Shown here piece by piece: positions 17,940-25,353 of a stretch of DNA of 64,000 bases; position 1 is the first letter of the stretch; every line of letters starts with the position of its first letter. The DNA is from an uncultured Muribaculaceae bacterium (GTDB lineage: Bacteria; Bacteroidota; Bacteroidia; Bacteroidales; Muribaculaceae): the NCBI GenBank assembly GCA_910585285.1, contig CAJUDL010000005.1, positions 1 through 64,000 of the forward strand, given 5' to 3'. The notes below the pieces were generated by a model that worked only from the letters and a program-made list of their open reading frames with translations, ran no database searches and was not told the origin of the DNA. The position numbers and the translations under genes were made by a program.

Positions 17940-18329
17940 TTATTGGTTAGAATCTTTTTTATCATTCAATTTCGATTCATAAGATTTAGATAAACCATTA
18001 ATTATCCTCGACAGTTCAAAGTAGCTATTTCTGATAACATCTAAATCTTCATCAGAGATATAACCCAAATCTGCTGCAAGTTGTAATTGGCAGAAAGACT
18101 CTAATAAAGAACCATAGGCAAACTCAAGAAAATGTATTTTTTCTTTAAACGATTTACGACCATTTCCCTCAGCTATATTTGAAGGAACAGACACAATTGC
18201 TCTCATCAATTGAGAAGCCAGTGCATATCTCTCTTCATGAGGGAATTTTTCAATCAACTTGTAGGTCTTTACAACCAACTTCCTTGAAAATTGATAGGCT
18301 TTCAATTGTTCAAAAGAAAACAAATCCAT
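17940..18329 (-). CDS. Four-helix-bundle protein (S23 / 23S rRNA intervening-sequence family)
   Basis: Protein of 129 residues with the S23 family hallmarks: FEQLKAYQFSRKLV, YALASQLMRAIVSVPSNIAE, GNGRKSFKEKIHFLEFAYGS and ELSRIINGL. Members are small, basic, helical proteins first found in intervening sequences of 23S rRNA genes, and the fold is also shared with Avd of diversity-generating retroelements. The biochemical role is not established; RNA or DNA binding is plausible. There is no rRNA and no reverse transcriptase nearby. The gene sits exactly between two direct copies of the MITE-like element (ends at 17936 and begins again at 18341), which suggests that gene and repeats form one unit. 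Confidence 0.9.
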   Translation of the reverse strand: MDLFSFEQLKAYQFSRKLVVKTYKLIEKFPHEERYALASQLMRAIVSVPSNIAEGNGRKSFKEKIHFLEFAYGSLLESFCQLQLAADLGYISDEDLDVIRNSYFELSRIINGLSKSYESKLNDKKDSNQ

Positions 18330-18340
18330 AATACATTTAA

Positions 18341-18559
18341 TTTAAGTCTCATAAGTTTCAACTTAAAGTTTATGAGTTTATCTGGTTCGACTCGGTTTTA
18401 ACTCTGTACTAATATCGTGGCAAACCAATAAACTCATAAACTGCGCATGCCGCAAATATGATTGAGTTTTTATTTATTCGCATCAAACAAATAAACTTAT
18501 AAACTGCGCTCTGCGCGATTAAACTTATAAACTTCAACTCTTGGCTTGCCAGAGTTGAC
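18341..18559 (+). repeat. MITE-like element, copy B (internally duplicated)
   Basis: Starts TTTAAGTCTCATAAG and ends CTTGCCAGAGTTGAC. The right half is present twice (around 18425-18455 and 18487-18559, each with AAACTCATAAACTGCGC or AAACTTATAAACTGCGC). The right flank TTATTAA (18560-18566) matches the left flank of copy A and includes the stop codon of the GYF-TM2 gene. Confidence 0.85.
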
Positions 18560-18562
18560 TTA

Positions 18563-18985
18563 TTAAAACAGGGGAAGAGTGGAAGTGGAGTCGATGTATT
18601 TGCGCTTGAAGTCGGCATCAGTCATGCAGAGCATCATGATACCCTGGATCAACGTTACAATCTCCCAGAGTCCACAGGTAACCACCGTTAGAAGTATGGT
18701 CAGAAATCCGGCACCTACTTTCCCGAGCACAAAATATTGAACTCCAAGGTATCCAAGAATTATCGCCATAATGCCACAGAGGGTTTTCTTGGAAGAGATC
18801 TCCACATCTCCGGCTGCTGCCTTTCCGCTACGCTGATAGCGCTCCATAAGTTCCGGATAGGTGTAAAGAGGCTGCCATGCGCCGCCGTCACGGCTTACGG
18901 GTGTGTCCTGGCTTACCGGGTAAGCCATCATCTGATCCGCGCTCATCGGACCAATCGTCTGGTTGTTAAGGGTAATGTAATACAT
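18563..18985 (-). CDS. GYF-domain / TM2-domain membrane protein
   Basis: Protein of 140 residues. The first 50 form a GYF_2-type domain (YYITLNNQTIGPMSADQM, then a Trp-Gln-Pro-Leu core), which in eukaryotes binds proline-rich peptides. The C-terminal half is a TM2 domain: KKTLCGIMAIILGYLGVQYF, a short turn, and a second helix GFLTILLTVVTCGLWEIVTL. Function is unknown; such proteins are common in Bacteroidales. Two other GYF_2 membrane proteins occur at 60579-61753. Its stop codon lies within the flank of repeat copy B, so an insertion may have reshaped its 3' end. Confidence 0.85.
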   Translation of the reverse strand: MYYITLNNQTIGPMSADQMMAYPVSQDTPVSRDGGAWQPLYTYPELMERYQRSGKAAAGDVEISSKKTLCGIMAIILGYLGVQYFVLGKVGAGFLTILLTVVTCGLWEIVTLIQGIMMLCMTDADFKRKYIDSTSTLPLF

Positions 18986-18987
18986 CT

Positions 18988-19132
18988 TATATAATGTTTA
19001 ATGTGTAATTTTTAATGTTTAATTTTAGGAGGTTTTAGGCTTTAGGTTTTAGGCTTTAGAATTGATTCTATTAATTCCTAACTCCTCATTCCTAATTTCT
19101 AACTCTTAATCCCGAATGCCTAAAGCCTATAG
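18988..19132. repeat. Low-complexity intergenic repeat (TTTAATG / TTTTAGG / ATTCCTAA blocks)
   Basis: Runs of TTTAATGTGTAAT-like, TTTTAGGCTTTAGG-like and ATTCCTAACTCC-like units between the GYF-TM2 gene and parC. The same blocks in the same order recur at 30446-30573. Between this repeat and parC (19133-19223) there is only AT-rich sequence, with candidate -7 boxes such as TAACTTTA at 19177. Confidence 0.75.
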
Positions 19133-19223
19133 AGATTTTCTGATGCAAATATAGACACTTTTTATAAAAAATTTGTTAACTTTACACATAAAATTAGAAA
19201 TTTAACATTCTCGTAACACCCTT

Positions 19224-21914
19224 ATGTCTGAATACAACGACTCCTTTGATTCCAATGAAAGCCTCCGATCGGATGTGACTGCCAGCAACAATGATAACGC
19301 AAATCCCTCACCAACGGAGAAGAAGACCGTGCTATCTGGGATGTTTCGCGACTGGTATCTCGAATATGCGAGCTATGTTATTCTGGAGCGCGCCGTCCCT
19401 CATATTGAGGATGGTCTGAAACCCGTGCAGCGACGCATACTCCACTCAATGTCAACACTCGATGACGGTCGCTTCAATAAGGTGGCAAACATCGTGGGCA
19501 ACACCATGCAATATCATCCACATGGCGATGCATCCATCGGTGATGCCTTGGTTCAGTTAGGACAGAAGGAATTGCTTGTAGACACACAGGGTAACTGGGG
19601 AAACATTCTGACCGGCGATTCTGCCGCTGCACCCCGTTATATCGAGGCACGACTCTCTGAATTCGCCATCGAGACAGCCTTCAGCCCCAAAATTACGGAA
19701 TGGACGCTTTCTTACGACGGTCGCAAGAAAGAACCCGTAACCCTCCCTATGAAATTCCCATTACTTCTCGCGCAGGGTGTGGAGGGTATCGCAGTGGGTC
19801 TCTCTTCAAAAATTCTTCCTCACAATTTCAATGAGATCATTGATGCCGCCGTGGAATATCTCCACGACCGACCGTTCCGCCTGCTGCCGGATTTCCAGAC
19901 CGGAGGACTTCTTGACGTATCGAAATACAACGATGGCGGACGAGGCGGATCGGTGAAAGTGCGCGCGAAGATTGAAAAGATAGATAATAAAACACTATGC
20001 ATCACCGAACTCCCCTTCGGCAAAACAACAGCTACCCTTATTTCCTCGATTTTAGGAGCGATGGAGAAAGGGAAGATAAAGATTCGCAAGGTTGATGACA
20101 ATACTTCCGCCACAGCCGAGATCATCGTACATCTCATTCCGGGCACATCTTCCGACAAAGCCATAGATGCCTTGTACGCTTTCACTGATTGCGAAGTTTC
20201 AATCTCTCCCAACTGTTGTGTGATCCGCGACCGCAAGCCGGAATTCCTTACTGTCTCCGACCTGCTCCGTTATTCTGTAGACCATACCCAGGAAATGCTG
20301 CGTCAGGAACTCGATATCAAACTCGGCGAGACCCGCGAACAGCAAATGTTCTCTTCCCTCGAAAAGATTTTCATAGAGGAAAGGATGTATAAAGATGAGA
20401 AGGTGGAGCAATCGCGCGACATGGAAGCTGCCATACGCAGGGTTGACGAACTGATGGAGCCATTCAAGCCTTCTTTCTTCCGCCCCGTCACAGACGATGA
20501 CCTTATCAAACTATGGGAAATCAAGATGGCTCGCATCCTTAAATTCAACTCTCAAAAAGCCGATGAGAAGATCGCGCGCCTTGACGAAGAGATTGCCCGG
20601 CTGGAATACGACCTCGAACATATCGTGGAGTTTACAGAGAAATGGTATCTACATCTTAAGGAGAAGTATGGCGACAATTTCCCGCGACGCACCGTGATAC
20701 GAAGCTTCGACTCAATTGAAGCTACGAAGGTTGCGGAAGCTAACAAACGTTTCTACTATGACGCCGAAGGTGGATTCATCGGCACCGGTCTGAAAGATAA
20801 GGAATTCAAATTCACCTGCTCTGACATCGATGACATCCTTGTGATATACCGCGATGGCACATATAAGATCGTGCGCGTGCAGGAAAAATTATATGTCGGC
20901 AAAAAGGTGATACATTTAGGAGTATTCAAGAAAGGAGACAAACGCACCATATACAACGTTATCTACCGCAACGGTAAGCGCGGCAATGCCTACATGAAGC
21001 GTTTTTACATCACCGGTCTGACACGCGACAAGGAGTATAACATCACCAAGGGCGTTGACGGTTCACGCATCGAATGGCTTACATGCAACCCTAACGGTGA
21101 GGCTGAAACCGTAAGGGTTTCGCTGAAGGATGAAGCCAACGATACGGGACGCCGTCCGCGCAACCTCGAAATTTATGTCAATTTCTCCGAATTGGCGGTG
21201 AAGGGTAAAGAGTCGCTGGGCAACCTCGTCACCAAGTATCAGATAAAGAGCGTGTCGCTCGAACGCCGCGGATCAAGCACCCTTGGCGGCAGAGAGGTGT
21301 GGTTTGACAGGGATGTTCTCAGACTCAACTACGATGGACGCGGTGAAAGCCTCGGAATCTTCCAGGGAGATGACAAAGTGCTCATAATAACGAAGACGGG
21401 AGAATTTTTCACATCAACATATTCCGACACGAACCATTACGACGACAATATTCTCCGCATCGAAAAGTTCGACCCGCACAAAGTGTGGACCCTCGCGCTT
21501 AATGATGCATCGTTAGGTTATCCCTACCTCAAGCGTTTTGAATTTGAGGTTTCGGCAAAACCGCAACGTTTCGTGGGCAGTGAACCGGAATCGAGCATAA
21601 TACTACTCACCGATACGCCATATGCTCGACTTGAAGTGGTGTTCGGAGGAGCCGACGCGGTGAGACCTGAGCTGGAAATCGAGACAGAGGATTTCATCGG
21701 AGTCAAAAGTTTCAAGGCGAAAGGGAAACGAATTTCCACCTATAATATCGCAGAGATATCCGAACTCGAGCCTACAAGATTCCCGGAAGAGCCGGAAGCG
21801 CCGACAGAAGCTGAAACAGATCCTGAAACTCAGGAAGACAACGACGAACCGGAAGATCGCCCGCAATCCGACCAACAAGATATTCCGCAGCAGCCATCAC
21901 TTTTTGATTTTTGA
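19224..21914 (+). CDS. parC: DNA topoisomerase IV subunit A
   Basis: Type IIA topoisomerase breakage-rejoining subunit (896 residues) that with ParE decatenates chromosomes. The catalytic Tyr is Tyr139 in APRYIEARLS. The quinolone-region motif is YHPHGDASIGDALV, with Ala at the position of GyrA Ser83, as is normal for the Bacteroidetes paralogue. The N-terminal winged-helix/tower region is followed by a coiled coil (around 430-480) and a short, atypical C-terminal domain rather than a full GyrA beta-pinwheel, and ends in an acidic tail (about 850-896). This supports ParC over GyrA. No parE gene is adjacent. An outer-membrane-protein gene follows after 11 bp. Confidence 0.93.
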   Translation: MSEYNDSFDSNESLRSDVTASNNDNANPSPTEKKTVLSGMFRDWYLEYASYVILERAVPHIEDGLKPVQRRILHSMSTLDDGRFNKVANIVGNTMQYHPHGDASIGDALVQLGQKELLVDTQGNWGNILTGDSAAAPRYIEARLSEFAIETAFSPKITEWTLSYDGRKKEPVTLPMKFPLLLAQGVEGIAVGLSSKILPHNFNEIIDAAVEYLHDRPFRLLPDFQTGGLLDVSKYNDGGRGGSVKVRAKIEKIDNKTLCITELPFGKTTATLISSILGAMEKGKIKIRKVDDNTSATAEIIVHLIPGTSSDKAIDALYAFTDCEVSISPNCCVIRDRKPEFLTVSDLLRYSVDHTQEMLRQELDIKLGETREQQMFSSLEKIFIEERMYKDEKVEQSRDMEAAIRRVDELMEPFKPSFFRPVTDDDLIKLWEIKMARILKFNSQKADEKIARLDEEIARLEYDLEHIVEFTEKWYLHLKEKYGDNFPRRTVIRSFDSIEATKVAEANKRFYYDAEGGFIGTGLKDKEFKFTCSDIDDILVIYRDGTYKIVRVQEKLYVGKKVIHLGVFKKGDKRTIYNVIYRNGKRGNAYMKRFYITGLTRDKEYNITKGVDGSRIEWLTCNPNGEAETVRVSLKDEANDTGRRPRNLEIYVNFSELAVKGKESLGNLVTKYQIKSVSLERRGSSTLGGREVWFDRDVLRLNYDGRGESLGIFQGDDKVLIITKTGEFFTSTYSDTNHYDDNILRIEKFDPHKVWTLALNDASLGYPYLKRFEFEVSAKPQRFVGSEPESSIILLTDTPYARLEVVFGGADAVRPELEIETEDFIGVKSFKAKGKRISTYNIAEISELEPTRFPEEPEAPTEAETDPETQEDNDEPEDRPQSDQQDIPQQPSLFDF

Positions 21915-21925
21915 TTAAAAAACAT

Positions 21926-22744
21926 ATGACAAGGTATCTAATAACGGCTCTCATCTCCACATTCTCGCTTTTGGCAGGAGCGGAGGAGTTGTCGCGTCCA
22001 GTGCTTCAAGAGTATCGGCTGGAGATAGGCGGAGGCACAGCCCTCTCTACGTATCTCTCGCCCCTGCGCTATGACGGCACGGTTATAGGAATGTCCGGGC
22101 AATGGAGCAAGGCTTCGCAATGGGCGCCAGAATCGCTCGTAATGCAGTTTAATGCATCTGCAAACATACGCGACTACAAGAACCCAGCACGCACAGCCTC
22201 AATGATAGGCTTCGACGGGATGTTCGCTTGGGGCATGCAATGGCGCAAACGCCTCCCCTGTTCTCTTCAGGTCACAGCCGGAGGTTCTCTCGATCTCTCG
22301 GGAGGATGTCTGTATCTTACACGCAATGGCAACAATCCGGTGACTGCTCTTGCCTCGGCATCGCTCGACATCAACGCTTCGTTGTCATGGAGATTCAAGA
22401 TCGGCAAACTGCCGATGGTACTCAGCGACGAGATAAGGCTACCTTCGCTCGGATGTTTCTTCGCTCCGGAATATGGCGAGACATATTACGAGATATGGCT
22501 TGGAAACAAAAAAGGGCTGGCGCATTGCGGCTGGTGGGGAAACAGGTTCTGCATCGACAACCTTCTCTCGCTCAAACTCGATTTCGGGCGCACTGCGATG
22601 GAGATAGGTTACCGCTATGACTATAACTCCTCATGGGCAAATTCCCTCAGCACCCGGCTCCACACCCATACCTTCGTTATCGGCATAATCCCTCACGGAC
22701 TCGGCATCAAACGCCGCGCCTCCATCAACTCCCCCCTCTATTGA
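21926..22744 (+). CDS. Putative outer-membrane protein, DUF3316-like
   Basis: Protein of about 272 residues with a signal peptide (MTRYLITALISTFSLLAGAE) and alternating hydrophobic beta-strand patterns. It resembles the DUF3316 family of Bacteroidales envelope proteins: LEIGGGTALSTYLSPLRYDG near the N-terminus and FGRTAMEIGYRYDYNSSWAN near the end. I chose ATG 21926 over an upstream TTG at 21911 because it begins the signal peptide directly. It lies 11 bp after parC and 1 bp before the S41 peptidase, so co-transcription is likely. The function is unknown; the family name is a moderate-confidence match. Confidence 0.65.
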   Translation: MTRYLITALISTFSLLAGAEELSRPVLQEYRLEIGGGTALSTYLSPLRYDGTVIGMSGQWSKASQWAPESLVMQFNASANIRDYKNPARTASMIGFDGMFAWGMQWRKRLPCSLQVTAGGSLDLSGGCLYLTRNGNNPVTALASASLDINASLSWRFKIGKLPMVLSDEIRLPSLGCFFAPEYGETYYEIWLGNKKGLAHCGWWGNRFCIDNLLSLKLDFGRTAMEIGYRYDYNSSWANSLSTRLHTHTFVIGIIPHGLGIKRRASINSPLY

Positions 22745-22745
22745 T

Positions 22746-23762
22746 ATGAAAAAGTTATTGTTTTTATTAATTATCCCGTTCCTCACATGTTGTCATGAGG
22801 TGCCGGAGTATCAGGATGATCCGTATGGGAATTTTGATGCGCTGGCGAATGTTGTCAACGAGAGATATTGTTTCTTTGCCGAGAAGGATATAGACTGGGA
22901 TGAATTGTGCCGTCAGTATCGCGCGGAAGTGAAACCTGACACAAAGATGCTGGATCTCTTCGATATCTGCTCGCGCCTCCTTGATGAACTGGAGGATGGA
23001 CATGTCAATCTCTCTTCCCGTTTCAATACGAGCTATTACCGCAAATGGTGGAGCGACTATCCACAGGATTTCAATCTGCGCACTCTTCAACAGTATTACC
23101 TGGGCTTCGATTACATGCAGACCTCGGGAATATCATACAAGATGCTCACGGAAGACATCGGCTATATGTATTATCCTTCCTTTTCATCGGGCATCAGTCC
23201 GACAAGCCTCGACTATATCCTTGCGATTCTTCATGACTCAAATGGTCTGATAATCGACATTCGCAACAATGGTGGCGGACTCCTTACTAATATAGAGACC
23301 CTTGTTGGAAGATTCATCACGGAGAAAACCCTCGGTGGATACATACGCCATAAAACAGGACCGGCGCACAACGCTTTCTCCGATCCTTATCCGATCGAAT
23401 ACGAAGCTGCCGATCCATCAAAAAAAGTGAAATATCTGAATAAACCGATATTGGTGCTTACCAATAGGTCGTGTTTCTCCGCTGCCAATGATTTTGTAGC
23501 TGTGATGAAAACACTACCCAATGTCCGTATCGTTGGGGCACGTACAGGAGGAGGAGGAGGTCTCCCCTTCTCCTCTGAACTCCCCAACGGCTGGTCAGTG
23601 AGGTTCTCAGCATGTCCGATAAATGACAAAGACGACCACACCACAGAATTCGGTATCGATCCCTCACCGGGGTGCGAGATTCATTGCTCGGATATGGATC
23701 TTGCCGCCGGACACGACGCCATTCTCGATTTTGCAATCACTCTCCTGCAAACGAAAGAATAG
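22746..23762 (+). CDS. S41 family peptidase lipoprotein
   Basis: Protein of 338 residues with lipobox LTCC (Cys16) and an S41 (C-terminal-processing peptidase/tricorn-core) domain. The conserved strand GLIIDIRNNGGG (about 163-174) and the nucleophile region NRSCFSAANDF (Ser in FSAAN) are present, and ARTGGGGGLPF resembles the family's oxyanion region. No PDZ domain is evident. It likely cleaves peptides or protein tails at the cell envelope. It starts 1 bp after the DUF3316-like gene. Its 3' end overlaps by 26 bp the convergent small gene at 23737-23973. Confidence 0.85.
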   Translation: MKKLLFLLIIPFLTCCHEVPEYQDDPYGNFDALANVVNERYCFFAEKDIDWDELCRQYRAEVKPDTKMLDLFDICSRLLDELEDGHVNLSSRFNTSYYRKWWSDYPQDFNLRTLQQYYLGFDYMQTSGISYKMLTEDIGYMYYPSFSSGISPTSLDYILAILHDSNGLIIDIRNNGGGLLTNIETLVGRFITEKTLGGYIRHKTGPAHNAFSDPYPIEYEAADPSKKVKYLNKPILVLTNRSCFSAANDFVAVMKTLPNVRIVGARTGGGGGLPFSSELPNGWSVRFSACPINDKDDHTTEFGIDPSPGCEIHCSDMDLAAGHDAILDFAITLLQTKE

Positions 23763-23973
23763 TCGGAGACTTGATGTCAACGCCATATTTCTCCGCAAAA
23801 CGCAGAATATTGCGTGCAAGCTCCGGTTTCAACTCCTCAGGGCAATAACGGAAATAAGCCTCCGCAGCCCGCACATGAGTAGCATCGGGCATAGGATATT
23901 CGCGACGTTCCGGAAGTCCAAAAACATTATCCGGTAAATCTTTTCTCTCTTCAGCATCAAGTATGTCTTTCAT
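23737..23973 (-). CDS. Small conserved protein with FGLPxRRxYPMPD motif
   Basis: Protein of 78 residues: FGLPERREYPMPDATHVRAA, then AEAYFRYCPEELKPELARNI. The pattern (proline-rich YPMPD followed by His-Val-Arg-Ala-Ala) recalls small proteins related to DUF6582, sometimes seen in phage-linked contexts and as stand-alone genes in gut bacteria. Function unknown. Its stop region overlaps the end of the convergent S41 peptidase gene. Its start at 23973 lies just before repeat copy C (23985), so its promoter probably lies in or beyond the repeat. I accept it as real because of the recognisable motif; the overlap lowers confidence. Confidence 0.6.
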   Translation of the reverse strand: MKDILDAEERKDLPDNVFGLPERREYPMPDATHVRAAEAYFRYCPEELKPELARNILRFAEKYGVDIKSPTILSFAGE

Positions 23974-23984
23974 ATGTATAATAA

Positions 23985-24172
23985 TTTAAGTTTCGCAAGC
24001 TTCAACTTAAAGTTTATGAGTTTATGAGTTTAAAAGTTTATATGACGCGACAAAAATTGAATACGACATTTATTCTGCAGCAAACTCTTCGCAGCAAACA
24101 AATAAACTTATAAACTGCGAGCAAAGCGATAAACTTATAAACTTCAACTTTTCGCTTGCGAAAGTTGACTAA
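23985..24172 (+). repeat. MITE-like element, copy C
   Basis: Begins TTTAAGTTTCGCAAGC, has AGTTTATGAGTTTATGAG and AAACTTATAAACTGCGAG arms, and ends CTTGCGAAAGTTGACTAA. It is flanked by GTATAATAA (23976-23984) and GTATAATTA (24173-24181), 8 of 9 bases identical. It fills the space between a divergent gene pair, so the manA leader probably contains part of it. Confidence 0.88.
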
Positions 24173-24203
24173 GTATAATTATAACAATCAACGGGTAAAA
24201 AAT

Positions 24204-25166
24204 ATGTGGAAATTTAATCCAATTTTGAAATCTACTATCTGGGGCGGCGAAAAAATCGCTCCTTACAAAGGAATCAACACAGACCTTCATAATGTTGGAG
24301 AAAGCTGGGAACTCTCAGGCGTGGATGGTGACGAAACCATCGTTGCCAAGGGTCCGGACGCAGGTCTAACTCTTCCTCAGCTCATCAACAAATATGGAGC
24401 GTCATTGATGGGTCATAAGAATTATGAGAAATTCGGCAACCGTTTTCCGCTACTCATAAAATTCATAGATGCCCGCGAGGACCTCTCAGTGCAGGTGCAT
24501 CCCGACGATGCAATGGCACAGAAATACGGGATGCCAAACGGCAAGACAGAGATGTGGTTCGTGCTTGATGCCGAAAAAGGAGCAAAACTTGCCAATGGTT
24601 TCCGCAACCCTGTCGATCCGGCAGACTACGAAAGGCTTGTTGAAACAGGAGAGATAGAGGATATGCTCAATTTCGTAGAGATAAAACCGGGTGACACCTA
24701 TTTTATTCCGGCGCGACGTGTACACGCCATAGGGAAAGGAGCCTTCGTGGCTGAGATTCAACAGACATCAGATGCAACCTATCGCCTTTATGATTATCAC
24801 CGCAAAGACAAAAACGGCAATGAACGCGAGCTCCACACAGTGCTCGCCAAAGAAGCCGTAAATTTCAACGACACGGATGGCAATCCGGTGGATTATACCG
24901 CCCTGGAGAATGTTCCGGTGAATCTGGTGCGTTGCCCTTTCTTCACCACGAATCTTCTGACTGCCGATCATGAACTGATGCGCGACTACCGTGAAAACGA
25001 TTCGTTCGTGGTGCTTATCATCACGGCAGGAAAAGCCGAAATACGCAGCGAACAAGGATCCACATCAGTCAAACAAGGAGAAACCATCCTCATCCCAGCC
25101 AGCGCAAAAGGCGTATCCATTATTCCTTCGGGCAACGTGTCGATCCTCGAAACATACGTGGGATAA
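24204..25166 (+). CDS. manA: Mannose-6-phosphate isomerase, class I
   Basis: Cupin-type zinc enzyme converting mannose-6-phosphate and fructose-6-phosphate, supplying mannose units for GDP-sugars. It opens with the family sequence KFNPILKSTIWGGEKI. Zinc ligands are visible as QVHPDD (Gln97, His99), KTEMW (Glu116) and RRVHAIGKG (His). Length is 320 residues. I chose ATG 24204 because the frame upstream of it runs into repeat copy C (giving MRKLTKYNYNNQ...), which is not conserved protein. The gene stands alone between the repeat and the aspS promoter. Confidence 0.93.
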   Translation: MWKFNPILKSTIWGGEKIAPYKGINTDLHNVGESWELSGVDGDETIVAKGPDAGLTLPQLINKYGASLMGHKNYEKFGNRFPLLIKFIDAREDLSVQVHPDDAMAQKYGMPNGKTEMWFVLDAEKGAKLANGFRNPVDPADYERLVETGEIEDMLNFVEIKPGDTYFIPARRVHAIGKGAFVAEIQQTSDATYRLYDYHRKDKNGNERELHTVLAKEAVNFNDTDGNPVDYTALENVPVNLVRCPFFTTNLLTADHELMRDYRENDSFVVLIITAGKAEIRSEQGSTSVKQGETILIPASAKGVSIIPSGNVSILETYVG

Positions 25167-25196
25167 GTTTTTTTCATCCTCTTTTTTGACTAAAGT

Positions 25197-25228
25197 ATTG
25201 ACAAAGCGATGTTTTTTTGCTAATTTTG
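25197..25228 (+). promoter_or_regulatory. Promoter of aspS
   Basis: ATTG (25197-25200), 20-bp spacer, TAATTTTG (25221-25228), close to the TTTG-N20-TAnnTTTG consensus. It leaves a leader of about 120 bases whose last part (CATTTTAGCTAAAAATG) is nearly palindromic and includes the aspS start codon. Confidence 0.6.
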
Positions 25229-25353
25229 CATATTTGAAGCGGATTATGTATGAGCAGTGCGTGCATTTTCTGCAGCAGATTATCAGGAAAAAGCTTTTTA
25301 ACTTGGTCGATAAGTACTTGTGCTTTAGACTGAAGATAACATTTTAGCTAAAA

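Noticed and set aside
17940..18329. S23-family protein as Avd of a diversity-generating retroelement
   Set aside because: No reverse transcriptase and no template/variable repeat pair are present in the window.
17740..18559. Direct repeats around the S23 gene read as a CRISPR array
   Set aside because: The units are about 170-220 bp, palindromic and dispersed, with a gene between them; no regular short repeats and spacers.
24156..24203. Upstream extension of manA to a TTG inside repeat copy C
   Set aside because: The added residues are encoded by the repeat and its flank, and the canonical ManA N-terminus begins at ATG 24204.
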